The translations under genes were made by a program, and so were the position numbers. Below the pieces are notes generated by a model. It ran no database searches. It saw only the letters and a list, made by a program, of their open reading frames with translations, and was not told where the DNA came from. 64,000 nt of DNA, taken from the NCBI RefSeq assembly GCF_036021035.1, contig NZ_CP107930.1, forward strand, positions 4,674,006-4,738,005, in the 5' to 3' direction. The stretch is from Kineococcus sp. NBC_00420. Lineage in GTDB: Bacteria > Actinomycetota > Actinomycetes > Actinomycetales > Kineococcaceae. Below are positions 1 through 8,428 of this stretch, piece after piece (the first letter of the stretch is position 1; the number at the start of each line of letters is the position of its first letter).

Positions 1-185
1 GGGTCTGGCGCGCGCTCACCGTCGCCGACTCCCGCCAGCGCACGATCGACGAGCACTCCGCGATCTACCAGGCCGTGCGCGAGCACGACCGCGACCGCGC
101 CCACGCCGCCGCGCTGCTGCACGTCGCCAACGTGGAGGCCTGGATGCGGACGACGTTGCGCGGCGAGACGCCTCAGAGCAGGTAG
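1..185 (+). CDS. C-terminal end of a GntR-family (FCD domain) transcriptional regulator, partial
   Basis: The reading frame is open from the left edge and stops at a TAG at 183-185, giving about 60 residues. They show the alternating pattern of the last helices of an FCD ligand-binding domain: a DEHSAIYQAV segment, then an acidic turn with charged repeats, then a helix with HVANVEAW. FCD regulators of the FadR subgroup bind small carboxylates and control nearby metabolic genes. The DNA-binding domain lies outside the window, so the regulated pathway is unknown. The end overlaps the stop region of the convergent ilvA gene by 13 bp. Assignment rests on pattern only. Confidence 0.65.
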   Translation, partial: VWRALTVADSRQRTIDEHSAIYQAVREHDRDRAHAAALLHVANVEAWMRTTLRGETPQSR

Positions 186-1480
186 CGGTAGAGCGGCTCG
201 GCGGCGGAGATCCGTTCGAACGTCGGGGGAGCGGCCTCCATCCGGGCGAGCAGCCCGGGCAGGTCGTCCTTGCCGGGGATCTCGATCCCCACCAGGGCGG
301 GTCCGAACTCGCGGTTGCTGCGCTTCACGTACTCGAACAGCGCGATGTCGTCGTCCGGCCCGAGGACCTCGTCGAGGAAGCGGCGCAGCGCGCCGGGTTC
401 CTGCGGGAACTCGACGAGGAAGTAGTGCTTGCGGCCCTCGTGCACCAGGGCGCGTTCGATGATCTCGGCGTAGCGGCTGATGTCGTTGTTGCCGCCGGAC
501 ACGACGCAGACCACGCTCTGGCCGGGTTCGACGCGCACGGCCTCGGCCAGGGCCGCCGTCGCGAGCGCGCCCGCGGGTTCGGCGATGATCCCGTCGGTCT
601 GGTACATCGCGAGCATCTCGACGCAGATCGCCCCCTCGGGCACGGTGACGAGTTCCACCTCGTGACCGGCGACGACGGCGTGCGTGACGTCACCGACGCG
701 ACGCACCGACGCACCGTCGACGAAGGTGTCGAGGGTGTCCAGGCGCACCGGGTGGCCCGCGGCGAGCGCCGCCGCCATCGACGGCGCCCCTTCGGGTTCC
801 ACGCCGACGATCCGCACCTGCGGGTGGCGTTCGCGGACCCAGGTCAGGACCCCGGCCAGCAGGCCGCCACCGCCGACGGGGACGACCAGGACGTCCGGGG
901 GTTCCTCGTCGAACTCGGCGAGCTGCTCGAACACCTCGACCGCGACCGTCCCCTGCCCGGTCAGGGTGCGGGGGTCGTCGAAGGCGGGGACGAGGGTCGC
1001 GCCGCTGCGTGCGGCGTCCTGCGTCGCGGCGGCCGCGGAATCGTCGTAGGTGTCGCCGAGGACGATCGTCTCGACGAACTCCTGGCCCAGCGCCGCGATG
1101 CGGTCGCGCTTCTGGCGGGGCGTGGTGCGGGGCACGTAGATGCGGCCGTGCACGCGCAGGGCCGCGCACGCGTAGGCCAGGCCCTGGGCGTGGTTGCCGG
1201 CGCTGGCGGTGACGACGCCACGGGCCCGCTCGTCCTCGCTCAGCTGGGCGACGAGGTTGTAGGCCCCGCGCAGCTTGTAGGAACGGACGGCCTGCAGGTC
1301 CTCGCGCTTGACCCGGACGTGCGCGCCGAGGGCGGCCGACCACCGCGGGTTCGTCTCCAACGGCGTGCGGGTGACGACCTGGGCCAGTCGCTGCGCCGCC
1401 TCCTCGACGTCCGCGGCTCTCGGCAGGCCGCCGGACGGGCTGGTGGTGGGCGCCGGGGGGCGGGCAGCGTCGAGCGACAT
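173..1480 (-). CDS. ilvA: Threonine ammonia-lyase (threonine dehydratase)
   Basis: PLP enzyme that converts L-threonine to 2-oxobutyrate and ammonia, the first step towards isoleucine, in the cytosol. It is 435 aa from an ATG. The PLP lysine is K69 in the SYKLRGAYN motif. A TASAGNHAQG phosphate-binding segment follows, then a glycine-rich VPVGGGGL loop near residue 200 and an SGGNND motif near residue 330. The last ~90 residues look like the ACT-like regulatory domain of biosynthetic (isoleucine-feedback) enzymes rather than a short catabolic TdcB. It stands alone, convergent with the upstream regulator fragment and divergent from the iron operon. A catabolic role cannot be excluded, but the C-terminal domain argues against it. 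Confidence 0.93.
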   Translation of the reverse strand: MSLDAARPPAPTTSPSGGLPRAADVEEAAQRLAQVVTRTPLETNPRWSAALGAHVRVKREDLQAVRSYKLRGAYNLVAQLSEDERARGVVTASAGNHAQGLAYACAALRVHGRIYVPRTTPRQKRDRIAALGQEFVETIVLGDTYDDSAAAATQDAARSGATLVPAFDDPRTLTGQGTVAVEVFEQLAEFDEEPPDVLVVPVGGGGLLAGVLTWVRERHPQVRIVGVEPEGAPSMAAALAAGHPVRLDTLDTFVDGASVRRVGDVTHAVVAGHEVELVTVPEGAICVEMLAMYQTDGIIAEPAGALATAALAEAVRVEPGQSVVCVVSGGNNDISRYAEIIERALVHEGRKHYFLVEFPQEPGALRRFLDEVLGPDDDIALFEYVKRSNREFGPALVGIEIPGKDDLPGLLARMEAAPPTFERISAAEPLYRYLL

Positions 1481-1632
1481 GGGGTCGATCCTGCCCGTGC
1501 CTCCCCGTCGAGAGCCAGCAGGGTGGTGGGACCGGGTCCCTCAACGCCGCCGCCCCGGCAACGTTCCTGCGCGCCCGTGTGATGTGTCGCACATCCGGGC
1601 CTCGAGGGAGTCCGCAGCAGGTGAGGCAGGCC

Positions 1633-1655
1633 TAGCATCGGCGAGGCTCACCTCA
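1633..1655 (+). promoter_or_regulatory. Putative DtxR/IdeR iron box overlapping the -10 element of efeUOB
   Basis: Bases 1637-1655 match the 19-bp DtxR/IdeR consensus (TTAGGTTAGGCTAACCTAA) at 13 of 19 positions, including the AGGCT core and ACCT arm. A weaker overlapping match starts at about 1622. A TAGCAT hexamer at 1633-1638 is a plausible actinobacterial -10. Repressor binding here would block transcription of efeU when iron is plentiful. The box was assigned by eye. Confidence 0.5.
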
Positions 1656-1695
1656 CTTCGGTGGGTCCCCATCGTCCCGGCCGGAGGAGTTCCCC

Positions 1696-2532
1696 GTGCT
1701 CGCCACGTTCGTCATCGGACTGCGTGAAGGCCTCGAAGCCTCCCTCATCGTCGGGATCGTCGCCGCCTTCCTCGTCCAGCGCGGGCAGCGTCGTGCGCTG
1801 CGCTCCGTGTGGGCGGGGGTCGTGCTGGCCGTGCTCCTCTGCGTCGGGGCCGCCGCCGCCCTGCAGGTCGCGACGCAGCAACTCCCGCAGCGCCAGCAGG
1901 AACAGCTCGAGACCGTCCTGGCCCTGGTCGCCGTCGCGATGGTCACCTACATGATCGTCTGGATGACCCGCCACGCCCGCTCCATGAGGTCCGACCTCGA
2001 GGCCTCCGCCTCGAGCGCCCTGGCCAAGGGCTCCGCGTGGGCGCTGGTCGCGATGGCCTTCCTCGCCGTCCTGCGCGAGGGGCTCGAGACCTCGGTCTTC
2101 CTGCTCGCCACCTACCAGGCGTCCGGCAGCAACGCCGAGGGCGCGGTCGGTGCCTCGCTCGGGATCCTGCTGGCCGTCGGTCTCGGCTACCTGGTCTACC
2201 GCGGCGGCATCACGCTGAACCTCGCTCGCCTGTTCCGCGTCACGGGTGTCCTGCTCGTCCTCGTCGCCGCCGGGCTGGTCATGTCCGCCGCGCACACCGC
2301 CTACGAGGCGGGCTGGCTGCTGGCCGGACAGGCTCAGGCGCTGGACCTCTCCACCGTCGTGGAGCCCGGCACCGTCCGTGCGGCCCTGCTGATGGGCGTC
2401 CTCGGCTGGCAGCCCCGGCCGACCGTCGCCGAGGTCATCGGCTGGCTGGTCTACCTGGTGCCCATGCTCGTCGTCGTCCTGTGGCCGCGGCGCTCGCGCC
2501 AGCCTGCCGCGCCGCAACCCGTCTCCGTCTGA
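1696..2532 (+). CDS. efeU: FTR1-family high-affinity iron permease EfeU
   Basis: Inner-membrane iron permease, 278 aa, with about seven hydrophobic segments. It carries the two REGLE motifs that define the Ftr1/EfeU family, R10-E14 near the N-terminus and a second in the LREGLETSVF segment near residue 125; these acidic residues bind iron during transport. The GTG start at 1696 follows a GGAGGAG ribosome site at good spacing. It is the first gene of an efeU-efeO-efeB operon, with 35 bp before efeO, and a putative iron box overlaps its promoter. In E. coli the three proteins import ferrous or ferric iron at low pH. Length and gene order are typical, with no sign of the frameshift known from E. 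coli K-12. Confidence 0.93.
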   Translation: MLATFVIGLREGLEASLIVGIVAAFLVQRGQRRALRSVWAGVVLAVLLCVGAAAALQVATQQLPQRQQEQLETVLALVAVAMVTYMIVWMTRHARSMRSDLEASASSALAKGSAWALVAMAFLAVLREGLETSVFLLATYQASGSNAEGAVGASLGILLAVGLGYLVYRGGITLNLARLFRVTGVLLVLVAAGLVMSAAHTAYEAGWLLAGQAQALDLSTVVEPGTVRAALLMGVLGWQPRPTVAEVIGWLVYLVPMLVVVLWPRRSRQPAAPQPVSV

Positions 2533-2567
2533 CTCCCGCTCTCCCGCGTCCCTGCGAAAGGTCTGTC

Positions 2568-3719
2568 GTGACCACGAAGCCCCGCCTGTTCCTCGCCCTC
2601 GCCGCGAGTCCCCTCCTGCTGCTGACCGCCTGCGGCGGGGGTTCCGAGGCGGCCTCCGGCGGGGCCTCCGGCGCCCCGGGCACCGTGAAGATCACCCTGA
2701 CCGACGACGGCTGCACCGCGGAGCCGACCTCGGTGACCGCGGGGGCCAGGACCTTCGAGGTCGTCAACGAGGGCGCGAGCTCGGTGACCGAGGGGGAACT
2801 GGTGAACTCGGGCGGCCGGATCGTCGGTGAGCGGGAGAACCTGACCCCCGGGCTGAAGGGGACGTTCTCGCTGACGCTCGACGCCGGCGACTACACCGTC
2901 CAGTGCCCCAACGCCGCCACCGAGTCCTCGAAGTTCACCGTGACGGGGGCCGCCGCGTCGGCGTCGGGCACCGCGGACCCGCTCTTCGCGGCCGCCACCC
3001 AGGGCTACCAGGACTACGTCGAGGCCCAGGTCGCCGACCTCGTCACCGCGACCTCGGCCTTCACCGCGGCGGTGCAGGCCGGCGACGTCGAGAAGGCCAA
3101 GTCCCTCTACGGCCCGGCGCGCGTGCCCTACGAGCGCATCGAACCCGTCGCGGAGAGCTTCGGCGACCTCGATCCGCTCATCGACGCGCGCATCGCCGAC
3201 GTCGAGGACCCGAGCACCTGGGGCGGGTTCCACCGCATCGAGCAGGCCCTCTGGGTCGACGGCACGACGGCGGGCATGACCCCCGTGGCCCAGGAGCTCG
3301 ACGCGAACGTGGCGAAGCTCGCCGAGCTCGTGCAGACGACGACCTACCAGCCGGCCGACCTCGCCAACGGGGCCAGCGGGCTGCTCGACGAGGTCGCCAA
3401 GTCCAAGGTGACGGGCGAGGAGGAGGCCTACTCCCACCTCGACCTGCTCGACTTCGCGGCCAACGTCGACGGCGCCCGCAAGGCCTTCGACCTGCTGACC
3501 CCGGCGCTGCAGGTCACCGACCCCGACCTGGTGACGACCCTCACCACCCAGTTCGACACCGTCACCGGCGCATTGGCGCCATACCAGCAGGGCGACACCT
3601 ACGCCCTCTACACGACGTTGACCCCGGACCAGGTCCGCGAGCTCGCGACCGCCGTCGACGCGCTGGCCGAGCCGCTGTCCACGGTGTCCGGCAAGGTCGT
3701 CGGCGCTGCGGACCAGTGA
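2568..3719 (+). CDS. efeO: EfeO: iron-binding lipoprotein with cupredoxin and M75 (imelysin-like) domains
   Basis: Extracytoplasmic partner of the EfeU permease, 383 aa from the GTG at 2568, which sits 7 nt after a GAAAGG ribosome site. The signal peptide ends in the lipobox LLTAC, so the protein is probably a membrane-anchored lipoprotein. Residues ~35-130 form a cupredoxin-like beta domain with a conserved Cys near its end. The rest is an M75/imelysin domain with the GGFHRIEQALW signature (HxxE), which in this family binds metal. Longer in-frame upstream sequence runs through efeU in another frame and is not coding. It lies between efeU and efeB, with only 10 bp before efeB. Confidence 0.92.
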   Translation: MTTKPRLFLALAASPLLLLTACGGGSEAASGGASGAPGTVKITLTDDGCTAEPTSVTAGARTFEVVNEGASSVTEGELVNSGGRIVGERENLTPGLKGTFSLTLDAGDYTVQCPNAATESSKFTVTGAAASASGTADPLFAAATQGYQDYVEAQVADLVTATSAFTAAVQAGDVEKAKSLYGPARVPYERIEPVAESFGDLDPLIDARIADVEDPSTWGGFHRIEQALWVDGTTAGMTPVAQELDANVAKLAELVQTTTYQPADLANGASGLLDEVAKSKVTGEEEAYSHLDLLDFAANVDGARKAFDLLTPALQVTDPDLVTTLTTQFDTVTGALAPYQQGDTYALYTTLTPDQVRELATAVDALAEPLSTVSGKVVGAADQ

Positions 3720-3729
3720 GGACGAACCC

Positions 3730-5001
3730 GTGAGCGCTTCTCGTCCCAGCCGTCGCGGCGTCCTCACGGGCGCCGCGGTCGTCGGTGCCGCCGGGGTCGG
3801 TGTCGGCGTCAGCGCCCTCGCCGGGCGGGACACCGCGACCACGGCGACCGCGGCGGCCGGGGCGGCCTCGACGGTCGCCTTCCACGGTGCCCGGCAGGCC
3901 GGCATCGTCACCCCCGCCCAGGACTCCCTGGTGTTCGCGGCGCTCGACGTCACGAGCCGCAACCCCGCCGACCTCGCCGACGTCCTGCAGCGCTGGAGCG
4001 AGGCCACCGCGACCATGGCGACCGGGGTTCCCGTCGGCGGCCCGGGTGGCCTCGGTGGCGCTCCGGGGGAACCGCCCCAGGACACCGGTGAGGCGCACGA
4101 ACTGCCGGCCGCGAACCTCACCGTGACCCTCGGCTACGGGCCCTCGTTGTTCGACGAGCGCTTCGGCCTGGCCGAGCGTCGCCCCGCGAACCTCGAGGAG
4201 CTCCCTGCGCTACCCGGGGAGCAGCTCGACCCGACCAAGTGCGGCGGCGACCTCTGCCTGCAGGCCTGCGCGGACGACCCGCAGGTCGCCTTCCACGCGA
4301 TCCGCAACCTCGTGCGCATCGGGCGCGGCGTCGTCACCGTGCGCTGGATGCAGCTGGGCTTCGGGCGCACCTCGACGACGTCGAGCACGCAGGCGACGCC
4401 GCGCAACCTCATGGGCTTCAAGGACGGCACCGCCAACCTGCGCGCCGAGGACACCGCCGACCTCGACCGCTTCGTCTGGGTCGGGGGCGAGGGTTCGCCC
4501 GCCGTCGACCAGGAGTGGATGCGGGGCGGGACCTACCTGGTCGCCCGCCGCATCCGGATGCTCATCGAGAGCTGGGACCGGGCCTCGCTGCACGAGCAGG
4601 AACGGGTCATCGGCCGGGCCAAGGTCTCCGGGGCGCCGCTGTCGGGGACGAAGGAGTTCGACGCGCTCGACCTGGCGAAGACCTCGGCCACCGGGAAGGC
4701 CGCCATCGACGTCGCCGCGCACGTGCGCCTGGCGGCGCCGGAGACCAACGGGGGGATGCGGATGCTGCGCCGCGGCTACTCCTACACCGACGGTCTCGAC
4801 CTGGCCACGGGACAGCTCGACGCGGGCCTGTTCTTCATCGTCTTCGGCAACGACCCCGCGTCGCAGTTCGTCGCGGTCCAGCGCAAGCTCGGCGCGAAGG
4901 ACGCGCTCACGGAGTACCTCAAGCACACCGGCTCGGCGATCTTCGCGTGCCCGCCCGGGATCTCCGCGGGGGGCTCGTGGGGCGAGGGGCTCTTCACCTG
5001 A
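3730..5001 (+). CDS. efeB: EfeB: Tat-exported DyP-type heme peroxidase
   Basis: Dye-decolorising (DyP) peroxidase of the EfeB/YcdB class, 423 aa. It acts outside the cytoplasm in the Efe iron-uptake system, where it has been proposed to oxidise ferrous iron or to release iron from heme. The N-terminus has a twin-arginine signal (SRRGVLTGA, then a hydrophobic stretch to about residue 32), fitting export with bound heme. The DyP signature GFKDG is at residues 229-233, where Asp is the catalytic acid. H331 in a HVRLAAP segment fits the proximal heme ligand. It is the last gene of efeUOB, and no further co-directional gene follows. Confidence 0.92.
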   Translation: MSASRPSRRGVLTGAAVVGAAGVGVGVSALAGRDTATTATAAAGAASTVAFHGARQAGIVTPAQDSLVFAALDVTSRNPADLADVLQRWSEATATMATGVPVGGPGGLGGAPGEPPQDTGEAHELPAANLTVTLGYGPSLFDERFGLAERRPANLEELPALPGEQLDPTKCGGDLCLQACADDPQVAFHAIRNLVRIGRGVVTVRWMQLGFGRTSTTSSTQATPRNLMGFKDGTANLRAEDTADLDRFVWVGGEGSPAVDQEWMRGGTYLVARRIRMLIESWDRASLHEQERVIGRAKVSGAPLSGTKEFDALDLAKTSATGKAAIDVAAHVRLAAPETNGGMRMLRRGYSYTDGLDLATGQLDAGLFFIVFGNDPASQFVAVQRKLGAKDALTEYLKHTGSAIFACPPGISAGGSWGEGLFT

Positions 5002-5018
5002 CCCTGGTGTTCACGAAG

Positions 5019-5051
5019 GTGCGCCGGACCGGGAAGCGCCTCACGGCGCAC
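5019..5051 (+). terminator. Weak hairpin downstream of efeB
   Basis: The 7-bp arms GTGCGCC (5019-5025) and GGCGCAC (5045-5051) can pair around a 19-nt loop shortly after the efeB stop. There is no U-tract, as is common in GC-rich genomes. The remaining sequence to 5155 shows no gene that I can support. Confidence 0.3.
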
Positions 5052-5155
5052 GGCCGCTCGTAGCGGCTTGAATTGGGACCCGGGGCTACCGCGGCCCGAC
5101 GCACTCCCATTGTAACGAGCCCTCGGCGATGCGCCCAGCCCAGGCGCGCTGCGGG

Positions 5156-5797
5156 TCAGCCCAGATCTCCGTGTCGCCACCGGCCGGCGGCGTGCTCGAG
5201 CTGCTCCGCGGTGCGGACGAGGCGGGCCGCGGAGTGGGTCAGCGCGCTCGCGGCGTCCTCCGCCGCGGGGGCGTCGGCGTCGTGGGCCCGGCCGACGGCG
5301 AGGATCCGGCAGAAGGCCGCGGCCCGTTCCAGGGTGACGGCGAAGTCCCCCTCCGCCACCCCGGTGAGGACGGCGTCGACCATGGCCGACACCTCGGCCG
5401 GTCCCGGCGGGTCCGCGACCCCGGCGACGACCTCCAGGACGGGGGCGTGCCGTCGGCCCTCGGCGTACTGACGGGAGACGGCGACGGGCTGGCGCTGCAC
5501 CCACGTCCGCAGGACGTAGAGGCGCCACAGGGCGCCCGCGAGGGTGTCCGCGGGCGCGTCGGCCCACAGGTCGGCGATGACCTCGAGGCCCTCGTCCTGC
5601 GCGAGTCGGACGACGCGACGGGTGACCTCGGAGTCCTGGGCGGAGCGGGCCCCGTGGACGAGGGCGCTGGCCGCGGCGTGGGCGGCCTCCTGGACGGCGG
5701 AGGGGTCGACCCCGCCGGCCATGGAGACGATGGCGTCGTCGCCGGGCAGGGCGGGACGGTGGTGGTGACGGCGCGGGGGCTGTGCGGGATCGGGCAC
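5156..5797 (-). CDS. Conserved hypothetical protein, all-helical
   Basis: A 213-aa soluble protein that I do not assign to a named family. It is predicted to be helical throughout, with a His/Pro-rich start (RRHHHRP), a tryptophan-rich middle around GALWRLYVLRTWVQ, and a conserved-looking PVLEVVAGVADPPGPAEV stretch near residues 120-140. The wording of this central part resembles hypothetical proteins common in other actinobacteria. It shows no signal peptide, membrane segment or obvious catalytic motif. A hairpin repeat lies just before its start codon, at 5824-5890. Codon use matches neighbouring genes, so it is likely real. Confidence 0.7.
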   Translation of the reverse strand: MPDPAQPPRRHHHRPALPGDDAIVSMAGGVDPSAVQEAAHAAASALVHGARSAQDSEVTRRVVRLAQDEGLEVIADLWADAPADTLAGALWRLYVLRTWVQRQPVAVSRQYAEGRRHAPVLEVVAGVADPPGPAEVSAMVDAVLTGVAEGDFAVTLERAAAFCRILAVGRAHDADAPAAEDAASALTHSAARLVRTAEQLEHAAGRWRHGDLG

Positions 5798-5823
5798 GCG
5801 ACGATGGTGCCACCGTTCTCGCG

Positions 5824-5890
5824 CGCAACGACTTCTGGGGAACTTCCCACCTCTCCCGTGCCCGGGAAGGGTGGAAAGTCTCCCAGGAGT
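5824..5890 (+). repeat. Imperfect hairpin repeat, copy A
   Basis: A 67-bp element that begins CAACGACTTCTGGGGA and folds back on its own 3' half, the CCACC of one arm pairing with GGTGG of the other through 20-odd bases with a few mismatches. A closely similar element in the same orientation lies at 7075-7144. It sits between two minus-strand genes. Confidence 0.7.
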
Positions 5891-5903
5891 GGCGAGGGGA
5901 CGG

Positions 5904-6329
5904 TCAGCCGCGGAAGGGGGGCGGGGGAGCGGCGAGGGTGGCGCGGGGGCAGTCCTGCAGGCGCAGGCCGCCGTGTCCGAGCGCCTCGTCGCACAGCGAC
6001 TCCACGCTCCAGCCGAGCTGGCTGCCGAAGAGGGTGACGGTCACGCGGTAGATCGTGATCTCGTACTTGGTGGGGGTGCCGTAGGCGACGTGGATGCGCC
6101 CGATCAACTCGGCACCCGCGGCGTTCTCCGCGCCGTGCCAGGGGCGGTCGTAGCGGCTCCAGAGCGAGGGGCCGGCCTGCCAGACGCCACCGTTCTGCAC
6201 GTCGCGCAGCGCGAGCTCGACGAGGACGGACCGGGCCGCCTCCTCGGGCACGATCGCGGCCGGGCGGATGACCTCGGAGATCTCCCCGGTGGCGGCCCTG
6301 GTCGTGGGCTGGGTGAGCTGGTCGTCCAC
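5904..6329 (-). CDS. Hypothetical protein flanked by hairpin repeats
   Basis: A 141-aa protein from a GTG at 6329, which follows an AGGGGGA ribosome site. The longer in-frame ORF runs back through the antisense of DUF3145 and is rejected. There is no family I recognise. A central region with aromatic residues (GGVWQAGPSLWSRYDRPWHG) is followed by a probable beta-rich segment (PTKYEITIYRVTVTLFG) and a short Pro-rich end. It has no signal peptide or membrane segment. It is divergent from the DUF3145 gene, and the two together are bracketed by the direct hairpin repeats at 5824 and 7075. Its function is unknown. Confidence 0.65.
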   Translation of the reverse strand: MDDQLTQPTTRAATGEISEVIRPAAIVPEEAARSVLVELALRDVQNGGVWQAGPSLWSRYDRPWHGAENAAGAELIGRIHVAYGTPTKYEITIYRVTVTLFGSQLGWSVESLCDEALGHGGLRLQDCPRATLAAPPPPFRG

Positions 6330-6560
6330 GCGGGGTCCCCCTGGTCTGGTGCTGCGTCGATGGTCCGAAGGGTTCATCGGCAGCCCGGGGGTGGTTCCTG
6401 AGAGTCCGGCGAGGCGGTGGTGCCGCCGGTGTCCGGTGAGGCATGATGGCGGTAACGGAGCAGCACACCGTGTAGTCAGAGCATCACCGATAGTCGTTCG
6501 CTGCGTGTCGTGAGGTCGTTGGGGAAGACGTCCCTCACACCGACGCAGAAGGAGAACGGC

Positions 6561-7067
6561 ATGTCCGGTGCGACGACCCGCGGCGTGCTCTTCGTGCACT
6601 CCGCACCGCGAGCGCTGACCCCGCACATCGAGTGGGCAGCCGGCGGTGTTCTCGGTGTGCGCGCGTCCTTCGACTGGACGGGCCAGCCGGTCGCTTCCGG
6701 CTGCCTGCGTGCGGAGTACTCGTGGCAGGCGCCGCAGGGTAGCGGGGCACTGCTCGCCTCCGCTCTGCGCGGTTGGTCGCACCTGCGTTTCGAGGTCACC
6801 GAGGAACCGTCCCAGGGCTGCGACGGCGGTCGCTGGAGCCACACCCCCGCGCTGGGGATCTTCCACGCCGTCACCGACGTGCACGGCAACGTCCAGGTGC
6901 CCGAGGACCGCGTCCGGGCCGCGATGGACCTCATGGCCGAGGGGAACGCCGACGCCGCCCGTCGTGCGCTCGCGCTGGCCGTCGGCGAGGCCTGGGACTG
7001 CGAGCTCGAGGCGTTCCGCCACGCGGGTGACGACACCCCCGTGCGCTGGCTGCACCAGGTCGGCTGA
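6561..7067 (+). CDS. DUF3145 domain protein
   Basis: A 168-aa actinobacterial protein matching the DUF3145 family as I remember it: starts with RGVLFVHSAPRALTPHIEWA, has a conserved DWTGQP strand, and ends with an LHQVG segment. The ATG at 6561 is preceded by a clear AAGGAG site, which favours it over an upstream ATG at 6510. DUF3145 genes are commonly found next to fatty-acid synthase genes in actinobacteria, as here beside fabF, so a link to lipid synthesis is plausible but unproven. It has no membrane segment or catalytic motif. It is convergent with fabF, with a strong hairpin in the 89-bp gap. Confidence 0.85.
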   Translation: MSGATTRGVLFVHSAPRALTPHIEWAAGGVLGVRASFDWTGQPVASGCLRAEYSWQAPQGSGALLASALRGWSHLRFEVTEEPSQGCDGGRWSHTPALGIFHAVTDVHGNVQVPEDRVRAAMDLMAEGNADAARRALALAVGEAWDCELEAFRHAGDDTPVRWLHQVG

Positions 7068-7074
7068 CCTCCCT

Positions 7075-7144
7075 CCAACGACTTCTGGGGACTTCTCCAC
7101 CTCTCCCCGCGCTCGGGAAGGGTGGAGAAGCCCCCAGGAGTTGG
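7075..7144 (+). repeat. Imperfect hairpin repeat, copy B (also a likely bidirectional terminator)
   Basis: The arms 7075-7101 and 7121-7144 pair almost completely (CCAAC...CTGGGG...CTTCTCCACC against its complement, with a small bulge) around a ~19-nt loop. It shares its start, the CCACC/GGTGG core and its end with copy A at 5824-5890, in the same orientation. It fills the gap between convergent DUF3145 and fabF, so it could stop transcription from both sides. Confidence 0.75.
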
Positions 7145-7156
7145 TGGGGCGGGGCC

Positions 7157-8428
7157 TCAGGGGGTGGCGAAGACGGCGCTCACGTTGTGACCGCCGAAGC
7201 CGAAGGCGTTGTTGAGGCCGACGAGGCGCCCCTCCGCCGGCAACGGACGGGACTCCTTGCGGACGACGTCGAGGGTGATCGCGGGATCGAGGTCGTCGAC
7301 GTTGATCGTCGGGGGCGCCATCCGGTCGCGGAGCGCGAGGATCGTGAAGATGCTCTCCACCGCGCCGGCCGCACCCAGGAGGTGACCGGTCATCGACTTC
7401 GTCGCCGAGACCGCGATGCCGTCCACGGCGTCACCGAAGGCCAGGCGCAGGCCCTTGTCCTCGGCCACGTCGCCGACCGGGGTCGACGTCGCGTGCGCGT
7501 TCACGTGCACGATGTCGGCCGGGGTCAGGTCCGCCTGGCGCAGCGCGTCGAGCATGGCCCGGCTGATCCCCGCACCCTCGGGTTCGGGGGCGGCCACGTG
7601 GTACGCGTCGGCGGAGAGCCCCGCGCCGAGCACCTCGGCGTGGATGCGGGCCCCCCGGGCCTTCGCGTGCTCCTCGGACTCCAGGATCAGGATCCCGGCC
7701 CCCTCCCCGAGCACGAACCCGTCACGGGCGGAGTCGAAGGGGCGGGAGGCGCGTTCCGGGTCCTCGTTGCGCTTGGACATCGCGTGCATCGAGGTGAACG
7801 ACGCGATCGGCAGCGGGTGGATGGCGGCCTCGGTGCCACCGCAGATCACCATGTCGGCGCGACCGGTGCGGATCATGTCGGCGCCGTAGGCGATGGCCTC
7901 GGCCCCGGACGCGCAGGCGCTGACCGGGGTGTGCGCCCCGGCCCGGGCGGTGAACTCGATGCTGATCGCCGCCGTCGGGCCGTTGGCCATGAGCATCGGG
8001 ACGGTGAGGGGGAGGACGCGGCGGGCGCCCTTCTCCTTGAGGGTGTCGTAGGCCGTCAGCAGGGTCCAGATGCCACCGATGCCGGTGGCCACGACCGAGC
8101 CCAGGCGCAGCGGGTCCACCTCGGGGGAGCCGGCGTCGGCCCACGCCTCCCGGGCGGCGATCACGGCGAACTGCTGGGACGGGTCGAGCCGCTTGATCTC
8201 GCGGCGTTCGAGGATCGAGTCGGCGCGCACCGCCGCCTGGGCGGCGAAGGTCACGGGGAGCTCGAACTCCTCGATCCACGGGTCGGTGATCGAGCGGGCG
8301 CCGGAACGGCCGGCGAGCGCGGCCTCCCAGCTGGTGCGGACGTCGCCGCCGAGCGGAGTCGTGGCGCCCAGCCCGGTGACGACGACGCGGCGCGACGAAC
8401 TCGTCCTGTTCGTGGTCGTCGAGGTCAT
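7157..8428 (-). CDS. fabF: 3-oxoacyl-[ACP] synthase II (KAS II)
   Basis: Condensing enzyme that elongates acyl-ACP with malonyl-ACP in type II fatty-acid synthesis, 423 aa. It has a thiolase fold with the Cys-His-His triad: C172 in the SACASGAEA motif, His in NAHATSTPVGD near residue 312, and His in KSMTGHLLGAAG near residue 348. This triad separates it from the Cys-His-Asn FabH type. The start is an ATG at 8428 after a GAGGAGCTGA site. It is the last gene of fabD-fabH-acpP-fabF, 91 bp after acpP. In mycobacteria the equivalent enzymes are KasA/KasB, but the simple single-copy operon here looks like the Streptomyces primary-metabolism set. Confidence 0.96.
   Translation of the reverse strand: MTSTTTNRTSSSRRVVVTGLGATTPLGGDVRTSWEAALAGRSGARSITDPWIEEFELPVTFAAQAAVRADSILERREIKRLDPSQQFAVIAAREAWADAGSPEVDPLRLGSVVATGIGGIWTLLTAYDTLKEKGARRVLPLTVPMLMANGPTAAISIEFTARAGAHTPVSACASGAEAIAYGADMIRTGRADMVICGGTEAAIHPLPIASFTSMHAMSKRNEDPERASRPFDSARDGFVLGEGAGILILESEEHAKARGARIHAEVLGAGLSADAYHVAAPEPEGAGISRAMLDALRQADLTPADIVHVNAHATSTPVGDVAEDKGLRLAFGDAVDGIAVSATKSMTGHLLGAAGAVESIFTILALRDRMAPPTINVDDLDPAITLDVVRKESRPLPAEGRLVGLNNAFGFGGHNVSAVFATP

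Noticed and set aside
5904-7100. 398-aa minus-strand reading of the 5904 gene
   Set aside because: The added N-terminal part is antisense to DUF3145; the GTG at 6329 with its ribosome site gives a sensible protein.
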